From an uncultured Candidatus Saccharibacteria bacterium (GTDB lineage: Bacteria; Patescibacteriota; Saccharimonadia; Saccharimonadales; Saccharimonadaceae), in the NCBI GenBank assembly GCA_946222005.1, contig CAMIHP010000004.1:49023-113022 (forward strand): a DNA stretch of 64,000 nucleotides, written 5' to 3'. The translations under genes were made by a program, and so were the position numbers. The notes beneath the pieces were generated by a model. The model saw nothing but the letters and a program-made list of their open reading frames with translations, searched no databases and was not told the origin of the DNA. This document shows, piece after piece, positions 1 through 9,054 of this stretch. Position 1 is the first letter of the stretch. Each line of letters opens with the position of its first letter.

Positions 1-1403
1 TACTGGCTACTCTGGGGCCAGCCACCAACACACCAGAGAAAATAGAAGCTTTGATCCGGGCGGGTGCCAATGGCTTTCGTCTCAACTTTAGCCACGGCTC
101 GTACGAAGAGCGGATTGATCAGATTGCGTGGATTCGCAAGGCAAGCGCTACTGTTGGTCGGACTGTTGCGATTTTGCAAGACTTGCAAGGGCCAAAGATT
201 CGCCTCGGCGTACTAAAGGATAACCACTTCGACATTGCGGCAGGAGATGAAATCATCCTCGACCATGCGGTGGAAGAACACGATGGTAGCAACCGTCTGC
301 CCATCCAATACAACCTTGCCGACAAGGTCAAGGTGGGCGAGCCCGTCTACCTCTTCGACGGCAAATTGCGTGGTGAGATGACCGAGCGCGTCAGCGATAC
401 CGCCATTAAGGTGCGCCTGAGCAACGATGGTTTCTTGATGAGCCGCAAGGGGCTCAACCTGCCCGACACCGACTTTGGCGGTGACATTCTGACGCCAAAG
501 GACTTGGCCGATGTCGAATTTGGGGCAGACAAAGATATTGACTTTGTAGCGCTGAGCTTTATCCAGAGCGCGGAAGATATCAACAACCTACGCCAGATTT
601 TGCTGAGCCATGGTTCGACCGCGCAGATTATTGCCAAGGTCGAGACCAAAGCAGCTATCGAGCCAGAGACACTTAAGGCGATCGTTAAGGCGGCTGATGG
701 TGTGATGGTTGCTCGTGGTGACCTTGCGGTCGAGACGAGCCCAGAGATTGTGCCAATCGTCGAGCGTGAAATTATCCGCCTCTGCCGCAAGTATGGCAAG
801 CTCTCTATCGTTGCGACGCAGATGCTGGCCAGTATGGTCGATAACCCCGAGCCAACCCGGGCCGAGGTAAGCGATGTTGCAACTGCTGCCATCCTTGGGA
901 CAGATGTCGTGATGCTTTCTGACGAGACGGCTAATGGTGACTATCCAGTTGAGGCCGTTAAAATGATGGCCGACACCGTGCGCTACACTCAGTCGCGCTG
1001 GCCGATGAATGACATGCCCATCGAGGAGGGCCGCACCAACCGCCGACTCAATGCAATTGCTCACGCTGCCGTCGATGTGGCACACAAGGTTGACGCAACA
1101 GTGATCGTTGCCGAGACGCATTCTGGTGCGACAGCAGCACGTATCGCTGCGTGTCGACCGGAGTTGCCAATTATTGCGGTGGCACCAGACCCCCGTGTGG
1201 CGCAACAGCTTGCCTTGTCGTATGCAACGCGTAGCTTCGTCCGGCCCGACAGCCAGCAGCTTGGCAGCGACCTAACGCGCGAGTTGCTTAGCCAAGGTGC
1301 CTTTGGTGATATATCATCGGTTACGGCCGTCATTATCAGTGGTCGCCAGCCTGGCGCAACTGGTGGGACAGACACGCTGAGCGTCCGCACCTTCGAGCGC
1401 TAA
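1..1403 (+). CDS. pyk: Pyruvate kinase, 5' end cut by the window edge
   Basis: Cytosolic glycolytic enzyme transferring phosphate from phosphoenolpyruvate to ADP. The reading frame is open from base 3 and begins LATLGPAT, which sits only a few residues into the usual protein, so nearly the whole enzyme is present. Visible motifs are the NFSHG substrate loop, KIRLG, the barrel segment ending in VMVARGDLAVE (family signature) and MLSDETANGDYP, where most family members have SGETA. The C-terminal allosteric-type domain has TAARIAACRP and IIAVAPD. The length of about 466 visible codons fits the family. A strong rho-independent terminator follows 23 nt after the stop, so this gene ends a transcript. 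It implies substrate-level ATP formation in lower glycolysis. Confidence 0.95.
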   Translation, partial: LATLGPATNTPEKIEALIRAGANGFRLNFSHGSYEERIDQIAWIRKASATVGRTVAILQDLQGPKIRLGVLKDNHFDIAAGDEIILDHAVEEHDGSNRLPIQYNLADKVKVGEPVYLFDGKLRGEMTERVSDTAIKVRLSNDGFLMSRKGLNLPDTDFGGDILTPKDLADVEFGADKDIDFVALSFIQSAEDINNLRQILLSHGSTAQIIAKVETKAAIEPETLKAIVKAADGVMVARGDLAVETSPEIVPIVEREIIRLCRKYGKLSIVATQMLASMVDNPEPTRAEVSDVATAAILGTDVVMLSDETANGDYPVEAVKMMADTVRYTQSRWPMNDMPIEEGRTNRRLNAIAHAAVDVAHKVDATVIVAETHSGATAARIAACRPELPIIAVAPDPRVAQQLALSYATRSFVRPDSQQLGSDLTRELLSQGAFGDISSVTAVIISGRQPGATGGTDTLSVRTFER

Positions 1404-1426
1404 GCTTACCAAAGCAACTGATAGGA

Positions 1427-1456
1427 ACACCCACCTACCATATGGTGGGTGTTTTT
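1427..1456 (+). terminator. Rho-independent terminator of pyruvate kinase
   Basis: ACACCCACC and GGTGGGTGT form a perfect 9-bp stem around an 8-nt loop, followed by a run of T. It lies 23 nt after the pyruvate kinase stop codon. Confidence 0.9.
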
Positions 1457-1993
1457 GTCAGTGAAACAGAAGCAATCTGTGTATGCATTACCTGCCGATT
1501 GCAAGAGGGTATAGGTAGAGTACGAAGTATGTCGAGCTGCTTGTCACGAAAATTTGGTGTATTCTATAGGGATATAGAGTAGCATCAGGTCGTTTGCAGT
1601 AACTTCGTATGCTGTGTCGTTGTATATAATACATCGTATATGAAAAAAGTAGTGTAAAAATAACATCACACAGCATGAGTACTCCTTGTAAAGTCATCGA
1701 TTAATCGACCAGAGGTAGGCTATTGCCGAGAGTGCAACACGATGGTATGAGTATGCGAATCAGCGCATTGATACTTCGCACCAAATGAGCAAGGTGAGTT
1801 GCACCACAATGTCAAATAAGCTACACTAGAGAAAACAACATAAGCGATACATTGTGGGCATACGATTGATCAACAACCGAGGTAGTATCCAAAACTCGAT
1901 ACGAGGCTCCGGTTTGCTGTATCAGGGTGTGGACTGGTGTGCACCACACAAAAATTGTAGCGCTTGTATAAAAACAAACAAAGGAAACCGTTC
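1457..1993. other. Gene-free intergenic stretch
   Basis: About 540 bases without a credible gene. The one sizeable minus-strand frame (1488-1697) has an improbable composition rich in Tyr, Thr and Cys and no start signals. A TATAAT occurs near 1625 with no gene behind it. I found no tRNA and no recognisable riboswitch. The last 40 bases hold an AT-rich region and the ribosome-binding site of the next gene. Confidence 0.6.
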
Positions 1994-4900
1994 ATGCCAG
2001 ATATAGACTTCGACGAACTTGACCGCGCGGTGCACGACCTGATGCGCCAGTCTGGTCAGCTGCCAACAACGCCAGACAAACCGTCTGAAACACCTGCCAC
2101 CACACCAAGCAAGGATTCGGCCTCATCAAGCACTCAACAAGCTGCATCACCCCAACAAACAACGCCAGTAACAACTCCAGCTCGTCCTGAGGTAAGTGAT
2201 GGTACGCAAAGTGCAAGCACCTCAAGTGTCCAGGACAATAACACCTCAACAGATTCAGTGCAGCAGGCAGACTCACCAGATACTGCAACGCCAGCTAAGC
2301 AGTCACCTGCGTCAGCACCTCAAAATGACACTAATAGCACTGATGAAACGGTTCAGACTAATGATAGTACCACAGCCACTGATACTACCTCCGCTACCGA
2401 TACAAATAGTACACCGGCTCGCCGCCGCGGGGTGACGATCATGCCGCTGTCGCAACAAGCGGACGAAGCAGAGCCAGCAGGGGAGTCATATGAGCCAGTT
2501 GAACCTGAGCCAGCTGTTGACCGTGCCCGAGCGCTGTCGGAGTCGGTCGTTGCGTCGGAGCGCGAACCGGCTTCGATGCCTGCCAATCTAGAGCATACTG
2601 ATGCGGTGGATGATGCAGAATCAATTCAAGCGACCTCTGTTGATACAGCAACACCAATGCAGACGACGACAGATGACATGCCGTCTCAATCTCAGCCTGC
2701 AGCAGTTGTGACGGTTGACCCTGACGATATTATTACCCCAGCCAGCGATGACGACGACGAGGATGATGACGCATATACCGATCGAGCGCAGTTCTTTGGC
2801 CGGTCGGCAGCGCGGCCGTTTGTTGCATCACCAGCCCGCGAGGCGACACCGGTGGATGATGTAGCATCTACAACAGATTCAGATACACCAGCATCTGCAG
2901 CAGAAACAGATAATGTAGCATCATCAATATCGAGCGACAACGTAGCGAGCGAGGAAACATCTGCTGCGGCTACAGAGGAAGAGACGTCAGCGACAATTGA
3001 GCAAATTGAGTCGGAGACGCCAACGATGCCGTACCAATTTGCAGGCGAAGACGCCGAGGGTGATGACGATGACGATGACGAAGCGCTTGTCCGCCATCTC
3101 AATGAAGTGAATCAGGCGCCCGATGATGATGCTGAGCTGGCGCAACCATCCGTCGTTGATGGCCTTGATGATACATTTGCTCCACAGCCACTTATCATTC
3201 CACCACCAACAGAAGAGGAGGGTGAATCTTCGCTACATCCTGCCGAAACGCCGGTACAGTCGATGGATGATACACATACTGCTGATGATGTATCTGCTAT
3301 AACATCACAGGATGAGCCGGATAACATAGCGGCTGACACTCACGATGTTGATGACACTAATGATGATCGCTTGCTCTATGCACCAGCGACGCCTGTAGGT
3401 ACAGATATGCCAGTAGCATCGAGCGGTGGTGATGTTCTTGATAATGAGACAGTGCAGCCACTAAGTCAGTCGCTTGATGAGCCTGCGTGGCCTGAGCTGC
3501 AATATGATGAACCGGATGATACGCTAGGCGCGCAAACTCCTGATGTAGATCACGCTGCGCCTGTGTGGCCAGAGGTAGCAGTAGAAAGTACGAGTGCTGT
3601 GGATAAGAGCCAGGTATCAGCTCAGATGGCTGATGTGGATACGCCGAGCAAGCATGAATCGTTTGATAGTGTGAGTAGCTCCTGGGAGGAGTCTACTGCT
3701 AGGACAGCTCAACCGAAAGCAAGTGATATCGTTCCGGCGGAATTGCTGACGGCCGAGCACACTAACACTATGTCTGATGTGGCAGCAGCCAATGACAGCC
3801 CATCGCCGCAGCCAGAGGAGGTGCTTGCTGGGGATATTATGTCAGAAGCTCACGTCGATCGCCCATTACCGTTACTAAGTACATATAATGAGCACCGGAC
3901 AGCTACTGAGCCATCCTTTGATGCTTCTCCGCTGCCTGATTCACAAGAGGAAGCGAATACTGATGATAGCCAAGTAGAGCAGCCATACGCACCCGCTCCA
4001 CCACTGTTTGCACCAGCTGATGATGTTGTCGCCAAGGCGCAGCAGATTATTGCTGCTCGCCCTGAGACATCCACCAATGATGCACCAACACCTCCGCAAG
4101 AAGAAGAGGACACGCCAAAGAATGCGCCCGATGTCGTACCAATCGCGCTTTCTCGGTCAGTCGACCAACAGACTAAGCCATCGGTTGCTGATCTACCAGC
4201 TATGCATACTGCAGATGAGACAGCACCAACCGAGCCAAATGATGATCAAGCAGCTACTCCATCTATTCAGCGTCCGCGTGGTCGCTTTATGGATATTGTG
4301 GGTGGCGCAGCCCCAGTTGCTGCAGCCGCCCAAGCGGCCCGCCCACGGGTACGTCGTCAGGGTGCGGTGGTTGAGCCGCTGACAAGTAGTGCGCCAGTAG
4401 TTGGCATGGATATTCGTCCTGCGCCTGGGCATGAGCTAGCGCAGCATCACGCAGGAGCAGCATCGAGTCCTTCGGCAAGTGATGAGGCTAAAGCGTCTGA
4501 TGTAGCAACGCCTGATGGAGCGCCATCTGCAGATGCGCTCGACCTCCAGCCTGGCGATGAAAAGCCGCTGAGCTACACGCCATTCTTACCTGATGCCGAG
4601 ACCAAGGTCGATAAGCGCCCACTGGGTGGTGCTGATACGCTAGTGGGTGATGTGCCAACTTTGGCTGATACTACTCCGATGGGGATGTATCATGATGAGC
4701 CTGGCGCATTCGGCATAGCTCCGGCTGATAATAACGAACCATCGGCACTGCCGCATCTTTTTGCGCCGCATGATGAGCATGCCTCGGCTGAGCAATTCAT
4801 CGATGCGCTGACAGATACGAGCGAGAATGCGCCAGCACTTTATCCGGCCGATGATCACTACCCACTACCCGAGCAAGATACACTAGAGACTGCTACGGCG

Positions 4901-5419
4901 GATGATGAGCCCATGTACCAGCTAGAGGATCACTATGGCGCTGACCAGTCGCTCTACCCGGATGAACCAGCCGACTCTCATGAGGCATCGGCTGATGGAG
5001 CAGGACCGCAGTTTGCAGAAGATGAGATTGACCTGAGTTTGCCTGTGCCTGGCCCTGGTGAGCCGGATATTGACTATTACGGCGAAGCAGAGCGAGTCGA
5101 GGCTGAGCCAATGACAGTGGAGACTGAGTGGGATGATGGGCCAGATGTGAGCGACCAAGCACATGTCAATACCATCGAAGAAGCGGCTGCCACTACCCAA
5201 AATGGCGACACTGCGCTCGCTCTCCACCAAGCACTCCAAGAAGAGAACGAAGGCAATGTCGTTGCACCAATCTACAGTGCTGAGGAATTCACTCGCGCAC
5301 CAAAGAAGTCGCGCCGCCGCCCCGAGCAAGCTGCTGGCTGGATTTGGCTGCTGTGGATCGTCATGCTGTTAGCGCTTGGTGCTGGCCTTGGCGCGGTCTA
5401 TTACACACTCTTTACCTAG
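1994..5419 (+). CDS. Giant acidic low-complexity protein with C-terminal membrane anchor
   Basis: I do not recognise this 1141-residue protein. Nearly all of it is low complexity, dominated by Asp, Glu, Ala, Ser, Thr, Pro and Gln, with runs such as DDDDEDDD and almost no hydrophobic core, so it is probably disordered and strongly negative. A basic patch (KKSRRRPEQ) precedes one hydrophobic helix of about 23 residues (WIWLLWIVMLLALGAGLGAVYY) at the extreme C-terminus, the layout of a tail-anchored protein with the disordered part in the cytoplasm. There is no signal peptide. Two short ordered-looking islands, RRRGVTIMPL and RPRVRRQGAVVEPL, are basic. The start is the ATG behind AAGGAAA; an in-frame TTG 30 nt upstream is less likely. 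It may act as a membrane-tethered spacer or scaffold, but that is a guess. Confidence 0.8.
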   Translation: MPDIDFDELDRAVHDLMRQSGQLPTTPDKPSETPATTPSKDSASSSTQQAASPQQTTPVTTPARPEVSDGTQSASTSSVQDNNTSTDSVQQADSPDTATPAKQSPASAPQNDTNSTDETVQTNDSTTATDTTSATDTNSTPARRRGVTIMPLSQQADEAEPAGESYEPVEPEPAVDRARALSESVVASEREPASMPANLEHTDAVDDAESIQATSVDTATPMQTTTDDMPSQSQPAAVVTVDPDDIITPASDDDDEDDDAYTDRAQFFGRSAARPFVASPAREATPVDDVASTTDSDTPASAAETDNVASSISSDNVASEETSAAATEEETSATIEQIESETPTMPYQFAGEDAEGDDDDDDEALVRHLNEVNQAPDDDAELAQPSVVDGLDDTFAPQPLIIPPPTEEEGESSLHPAETPVQSMDDTHTADDVSAITSQDEPDNIAADTHDVDDTNDDRLLYAPATPVGTDMPVASSGGDVLDNETVQPLSQSLDEPAWPELQYDEPDDTLGAQTPDVDHAAPVWPEVAVESTSAVDKSQVSAQMADVDTPSKHESFDSVSSSWEESTARTAQPKASDIVPAELLTAEHTNTMSDVAAANDSPSPQPEEVLAGDIMSEAHVDRPLPLLSTYNEHRTATEPSFDASPLPDSQEEANTDDSQVEQPYAPAPPLFAPADDVVAKAQQIIAARPETSTNDAPTPPQEEEDTPKNAPDVVPIALSRSVDQQTKPSVADLPAMHTADETAPTEPNDDQAATPSIQRPRGRFMDIVGGAAPVAAAAQAARPRVRRQGAVVEPLTSSAPVVGMDIRPAPGHELAQHHAGAASSPSASDEAKASDVATPDGAPSADALDLQPGDEKPLSYTPFLPDAETKVDKRPLGGADTLVGDVPTLADTTPMGMYHDEPGAFGIAPADNNEPSALPHLFAPHDEHASAEQFIDALTDTSENAPALYPADDHYPLPEQDTLETATADDEPMYQLEDHYGADQSLYPDEPADSHEASADGAGPQFAEDEIDLSLPVPGPGEPDIDYYGEAERVEAEPMTVETEWDDGPDVSDQAHVNTIEEAAATTQNGDTALALHQALQEENEGNVVAPIYSAEEFTRAPKKSRRRPEQAAGWIWLLWIVMLLALGAGLGAVYYTLFT

Positions 5420-5440
5420 CGTCAGTGTGATGACATCCGG

Positions 5441-5446
5441 TATAAT
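5441..5446 (+). promoter_or_regulatory. -10 box of the helicase gene
   Basis: TATAAT 8 nt before the ATG. No ribosome-binding site fits between them, suggesting a leaderless or nearly leaderless transcript. Confidence 0.6.
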
Positions 5447-5454
5447 AGGCTACT

Positions 5455-7602
5455 ATGGATATACTTGATGGATTGAACGACGCCCAGCGCTCGGCAGTGG
5501 TCGCATCTGATGGCCCAGTCTTGATTCTCGCAGGGGCGGGTAGTGGCAAGACAAAAACGCTCACACACCGCATTGCTTACCTTCTGACAGAGCAAGGTGT
5601 CTGGCCCAATGAAGTCTTGGCCGTCACCTTCACCAACAAAGCAGCCCGCGAGATGCGCCAGCGCCTCTGGCAGATTGCCGGGCAGACTCAGGCAAGCTCG
5701 CCTCACATGCCCCAAACCGATCAACCACCTCGCTCCTTCATGCCGTGGATGGGGACATTCCATGGTATTTGTGTGCGGATCTTGCGGCGTGATGGTGCGG
5801 CTATCAGCATTCCACCAAATTTCGTGATTTATGACGAAGATGACCGTCAAGGGCTCATCAAACAAGCGATGAAGCAGCTCTCCATTGGTACAGACAAGCT
5901 TAAGCCGCGTGCTGCCAGTGCAGCAATTAGCAAAGCCAAAAATCAACTCCTCTCGCCCAGTGACTATGCGGCTAGTGCGCAGTTTCCCTTTCAGCAGGCA
6001 GTGGCAGAGATCTACCAGCTGTATGAGCAGCTGCTGGCCGATGCAGGTGCGCTCGATTTTGACGATCTTTTGCTCGAAACGGTGCGTCTCCTGCGCGGTC
6101 ACCCGACGGTGCGTCAGCGCTACCAAGCACAGTTTAAGCACATACTGGTTGACGAATATCAGGACACGAATGCTGCACAGTATCAGATCATCAAGCTGCT
6201 AGTCAACCCGCAGCGCAATATTTGCGTGGTGGGGGATGACTGGCAGTCGATCTATAGCTGGCGTGGAGCGGACTTTACGAATATTCTTAACTTTGAGCGC
6301 GATTTCCCAGGGGCGCTGGTGGTGAAGCTTGAGCAAAATTATCGCTCGACAGGGGCCATTCTCGAAGCTGCTGGCAATGTGATTAACAAAAATCAGCAGC
6401 GGACGGATAAAACCCTCTGGACGGCAGCAGGCCCAGGTGCACCAGTGCAAGTACAAGCTGCCTATGATGAGGCAGAGGAGGCATATACCATTGCCAGCCA
6501 AATTGCTACGCAGGTAGCGACGGGTGAGCGCGACTATAGCGACTTTGCTGTCCTGTACCGCACCAATGCACAGAGCTATGCCTTCGAGCGGGCCTTCAAC
6601 CAGCAGCGCGTGCCGTACCAGTTGGTTGGTGGGGTGCGGTTTTATGATCGTAAGGAGATTAAGGATATCTTGGCCTATCTGCGCCTTATCTACCAGCCAA
6701 ATGATCGCGTGAGCTTTAGCCGGATCGCTAATGTACCAACGCGGGGCATTGGAGCAACGAGCCTGGAGAAGTTTCTCATCTGGCAGAGTACCAGTGGGCT
6801 CGATATCATTAGTGCGCTGGTCAATGCCCGCCAGGCAGCAGCGCTAACCAAGCGAGCACAGACTGCTCTCGCACAGCTGGGCCAGTTGTTACGTGGCTTC
6901 CAAGCGCAGGTCGAGGCCGCGGCTGATCCAAGCCAATTGATTGATGATGTGATTACCAAGACGGGCTATCGCGACTATGTTCTTGATGGCTCGCCCCAGG
7001 CTGATGATCGCGAGGCTAACCTCAGTGCATTATTGTCTGATGCGCGGGCCTTTGCCAGCATGCCAGACTTTCTTGAGGAAGTTGCGCTTATGTCTTCGGC
7101 TGACCAAGCGACGGGTGCGTACAGCGTGACGCTGATGACGCTCCACGCTGCCAAGGGGCTGGAGTTTCCGGTGGTGTATATGGTGGGGCTTGAGGATGGG
7201 CTGTTTCCTAGTGCCAGGGCGCTCGAAGAGGGGCCAGCTGCGCTCGAAGAGGAACGTCGCCTCTGTTATGTCGGGATGACACGCGCTCGGCAGGAGCTCT
7301 ATATGAGCTATGCGCAGAGTCGTTTGCAATTTGGTAGCCGCAGCTACAACAGCCCATCACGCTTTCTCGACGATATGGGCATGAGCCTGTCGATGGTGCA
7401 TACCGAACCAGCTACATCAGTGTACGATGACGCGTTGGATGAGGTCATGCCGTATGAGATTGGCGATATGGTACGGTCGCTCCAGTTTGGCGATGGTGAG
7501 GTGATCGACATCGATGGCATGGCAGTGAGTGTGCGCTTTGCAAATGGCTCTACCAAGAAGCTCAATGTGCAGTATGCCCGCCTTGAGAAAATTACTCCCT
7601 AG
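5455..7602 (+). CDS. pcrA: UvrD/PcrA-type superfamily 1 DNA helicase
   Basis: ATP-driven 3'-5' DNA helicase for repair and clearing of replication forks. The 715 residues are normal for the PcrA/UvrD group. All SF1A motifs are visible: Walker A AGAGSGKT (about residues 26-33), GTFHGICVRILR, motif II VDEYQDTN, motif III GDDWQSIYSWRGAD, motif IV QNYRST, motif V TLHAAKGLEFPVVY and motif VI EEERRLCYVGMTRA. The last 45 residues (GDMVRSLQFGDGEVIDID...VQYARLEKI) form the Tudor-like tail that in PcrA contacts RNA polymerase, favouring PcrA over Rep. The ATG is 8 nt after a TATAAT with no Shine-Dalgarno sequence. It sits 35 nt after the acidic anchored protein but has its own promoter. Confidence 0.93.
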   Translation: MDILDGLNDAQRSAVVASDGPVLILAGAGSGKTKTLTHRIAYLLTEQGVWPNEVLAVTFTNKAAREMRQRLWQIAGQTQASSPHMPQTDQPPRSFMPWMGTFHGICVRILRRDGAAISIPPNFVIYDEDDRQGLIKQAMKQLSIGTDKLKPRAASAAISKAKNQLLSPSDYAASAQFPFQQAVAEIYQLYEQLLADAGALDFDDLLLETVRLLRGHPTVRQRYQAQFKHILVDEYQDTNAAQYQIIKLLVNPQRNICVVGDDWQSIYSWRGADFTNILNFERDFPGALVVKLEQNYRSTGAILEAAGNVINKNQQRTDKTLWTAAGPGAPVQVQAAYDEAEEAYTIASQIATQVATGERDYSDFAVLYRTNAQSYAFERAFNQQRVPYQLVGGVRFYDRKEIKDILAYLRLIYQPNDRVSFSRIANVPTRGIGATSLEKFLIWQSTSGLDIISALVNARQAAALTKRAQTALAQLGQLLRGFQAQVEAAADPSQLIDDVITKTGYRDYVLDGSPQADDREANLSALLSDARAFASMPDFLEEVALMSSADQATGAYSVTLMTLHAAKGLEFPVVYMVGLEDGLFPSARALEEGPAALEEERRLCYVGMTRARQELYMSYAQSRLQFGSRSYNSPSRFLDDMGMSLSMVHTEPATSVYDDALDEVMPYEIGDMVRSLQFGDGEVIDIDGMAVSVRFANGSTKKLNVQYARLEKITP

Positions 7603-7626
7603 AATTGCCCGCCATCGGCCAAAAAA

Positions 7627-7635
7627 TGCTATACT
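7627..7635 (+). promoter_or_regulatory. Extended -10 box of the Mur ligase gene
   Basis: TGCTATACT ends 6 nt before the ATG, with a TTGCCC 19 nt upstream of the box. This suggests a leaderless transcript. Confidence 0.65.
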
Positions 7636-7641
7636 AAGAAA

Positions 7642-8937
7642 ATGAAAAACACACTTGTAAAGCAGCTGCGCCGCCTCTTGCCCGCAGCGATGATCCACAC
7701 TCTCGAAGAAGCGTATCGGCGGAGCCGCATTGCCCTGGTAGCAGCACGCTATGGCAACCCAGCGAGGCATCTGCGTGTCATTGCCGTGACGGGTACGAAT
7801 GGTAAGACGACCACTGTTAATTACATCAATGAAATCCTCAAAGCCGGTGGCCGTCGCACCGCAATGTTCTCCACAGCACTGATCGAGGTGGCAGGCCAGC
7901 GCCAGCTGAACGACCTCAATGCGACAGTCGGCTCTACCGCGCGGATGCAGCAGTTCTTTGCTGAGGCTAAGCGAGCCAACGTGGACTTTGTTGTGCTAGA
8001 AATTACCAGTCACGCCCTTGATCAGCATAAGCTTGATGGCGTGCCGATTGACGTTGCGGTCATGACTAACCTCACCCAAGACCACCTCGACTATCACAAA
8101 ACGATGGAGCGCTATGCCGCCGCCAAGGGCAAACTCTTTGCCCGGAAGCCGCGCTTTATTGTGCTCAACCGTGATGACGAGTGGTTTCCATTCTTCGACA
8201 AATACACGGCGCGCGAGCAGAAGATTACCTATGGCCAAGACGCAGCCGCCACAGCCCGCATCACGCAGGCAGCGACCCGCAAAGAGGGTGGCAGTGCAAC
8301 AGTCCTTATTGATGATGCGACAAAGCTACCACTGACAACACACCTCCCAGGGATGTTTAATATTTACAACATGACGGCTGCAGCGGCTGCTTGCCAATTG
8401 CTGGGCGTCGCACCAGCGGACATTGCTCAGGGCGTGGCTAATCTCACTGGCGTGCCAGGGCGCTTCGAGCGTGTGCCGGTGGATACGCCATACGATGTGA
8501 TAGTCGATTATGCCCACACCCCTGATGCGCTCGAGAAGCTACTGACCTCGGCGCGGGCCATTACCAAGCAGCGTATCATATTGGTGTTTGGCGCGACTGG
8601 TGATCGTGACAAGGCGAAGCGACCCATCATGGGTGAGATTGCTGCTCGCCTGACCGATCAGATTATCGTTACCGACGAAGAGAGCTACAACGAAGAGCCA
8701 GCTGGCATCCGCCAGGCAATCCTGCGTGGCATTCACCAGGCGGGCGGGGCAGATCACACCAAGGAGATTGCCGACCGGCGCGAGGCCATCGCCCAGGCGC
8801 TCGCCATCGCCCAGGCAGGCGATACCATTCTTATCACTGGTATGGGCCACGAGCAATTTCGCATCATCAACGGCCAGCGCCAACCGTGGAATGACGCGGC
8901 AGTGGTGCGAAGTTTGCTTACTGAGCATAAGCAGTAG
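7642..8937 (+). CDS. Mur ligase, MurE-like, with reduced N-terminal domain
   Basis: ATP-dependent ligase of the Mur family, closest in layout to MurE, which adds the third residue to UDP-MurNAc-dipeptide. Visible parts: ATP loop VTGTNGKTTT, then ITSHALDQHKLDG and MTNLTQDHLDYH, the NIYNMTAAAAA segment, and C-terminal VPGRFERV, VDYAHTPDALEKLL and FGATGDRDKAKRP. Two oddities. Only about 47 residues precede the ATP loop, whereas MurE normally has a UDP-binding domain of roughly 100 residues there. The substrate-specificity motif DNPR (in TDDNPRTEEP of typical MurE) reads EESY (TDEESYNEEP). The fold is clear, but the added amino acid, or even whether a murein precursor is the substrate, cannot be told from sequence. 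It is a single gene behind an extended -10 box. Confidence 0.85.
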   Translation: MKNTLVKQLRRLLPAAMIHTLEEAYRRSRIALVAARYGNPARHLRVIAVTGTNGKTTTVNYINEILKAGGRRTAMFSTALIEVAGQRQLNDLNATVGSTARMQQFFAEAKRANVDFVVLEITSHALDQHKLDGVPIDVAVMTNLTQDHLDYHKTMERYAAAKGKLFARKPRFIVLNRDDEWFPFFDKYTAREQKITYGQDAAATARITQAATRKEGGSATVLIDDATKLPLTTHLPGMFNIYNMTAAAAACQLLGVAPADIAQGVANLTGVPGRFERVPVDTPYDVIVDYAHTPDALEKLLTSARAITKQRIILVFGATGDRDKAKRPIMGEIAARLTDQIIVTDEESYNEEPAGIRQAILRGIHQAGGADHTKEIADRREAIAQALAIAQAGDTILITGMGHEQFRIINGQRQPWNDAAVVRSLLTEHKQ

Positions 8938-9054
8938 CGGCATTCCGACCTCTGATATAGTGAGGTTTCAAGGAGGGTTTTTTTCGGGCTATCCACTAGC
9001 TTTTTTACCCATATTTTGCTATACTACATCGTAGCGTACATTGCTACGCAGATT

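Noticed and set aside
1488..1697. 69-residue minus-strand frame in the first intergenic region
   Set aside because: Composition is unlike a protein, it lacks start signals, and it lies in AT-rich non-coding sequence.
3850..5372. Many alternative-frame and antisense open frames within the acidic protein gene
   Set aside because: Low-complexity codon repetition opens other frames by chance; only one frame has a start signal and a membrane anchor.
8940..9000. Possible hairpin ACCTC...GAGGT after the Mur ligase gene
   Set aside because: Only a 5-bp stem, and the T run is separated by an AAGGAGGG stretch; too weak to call.
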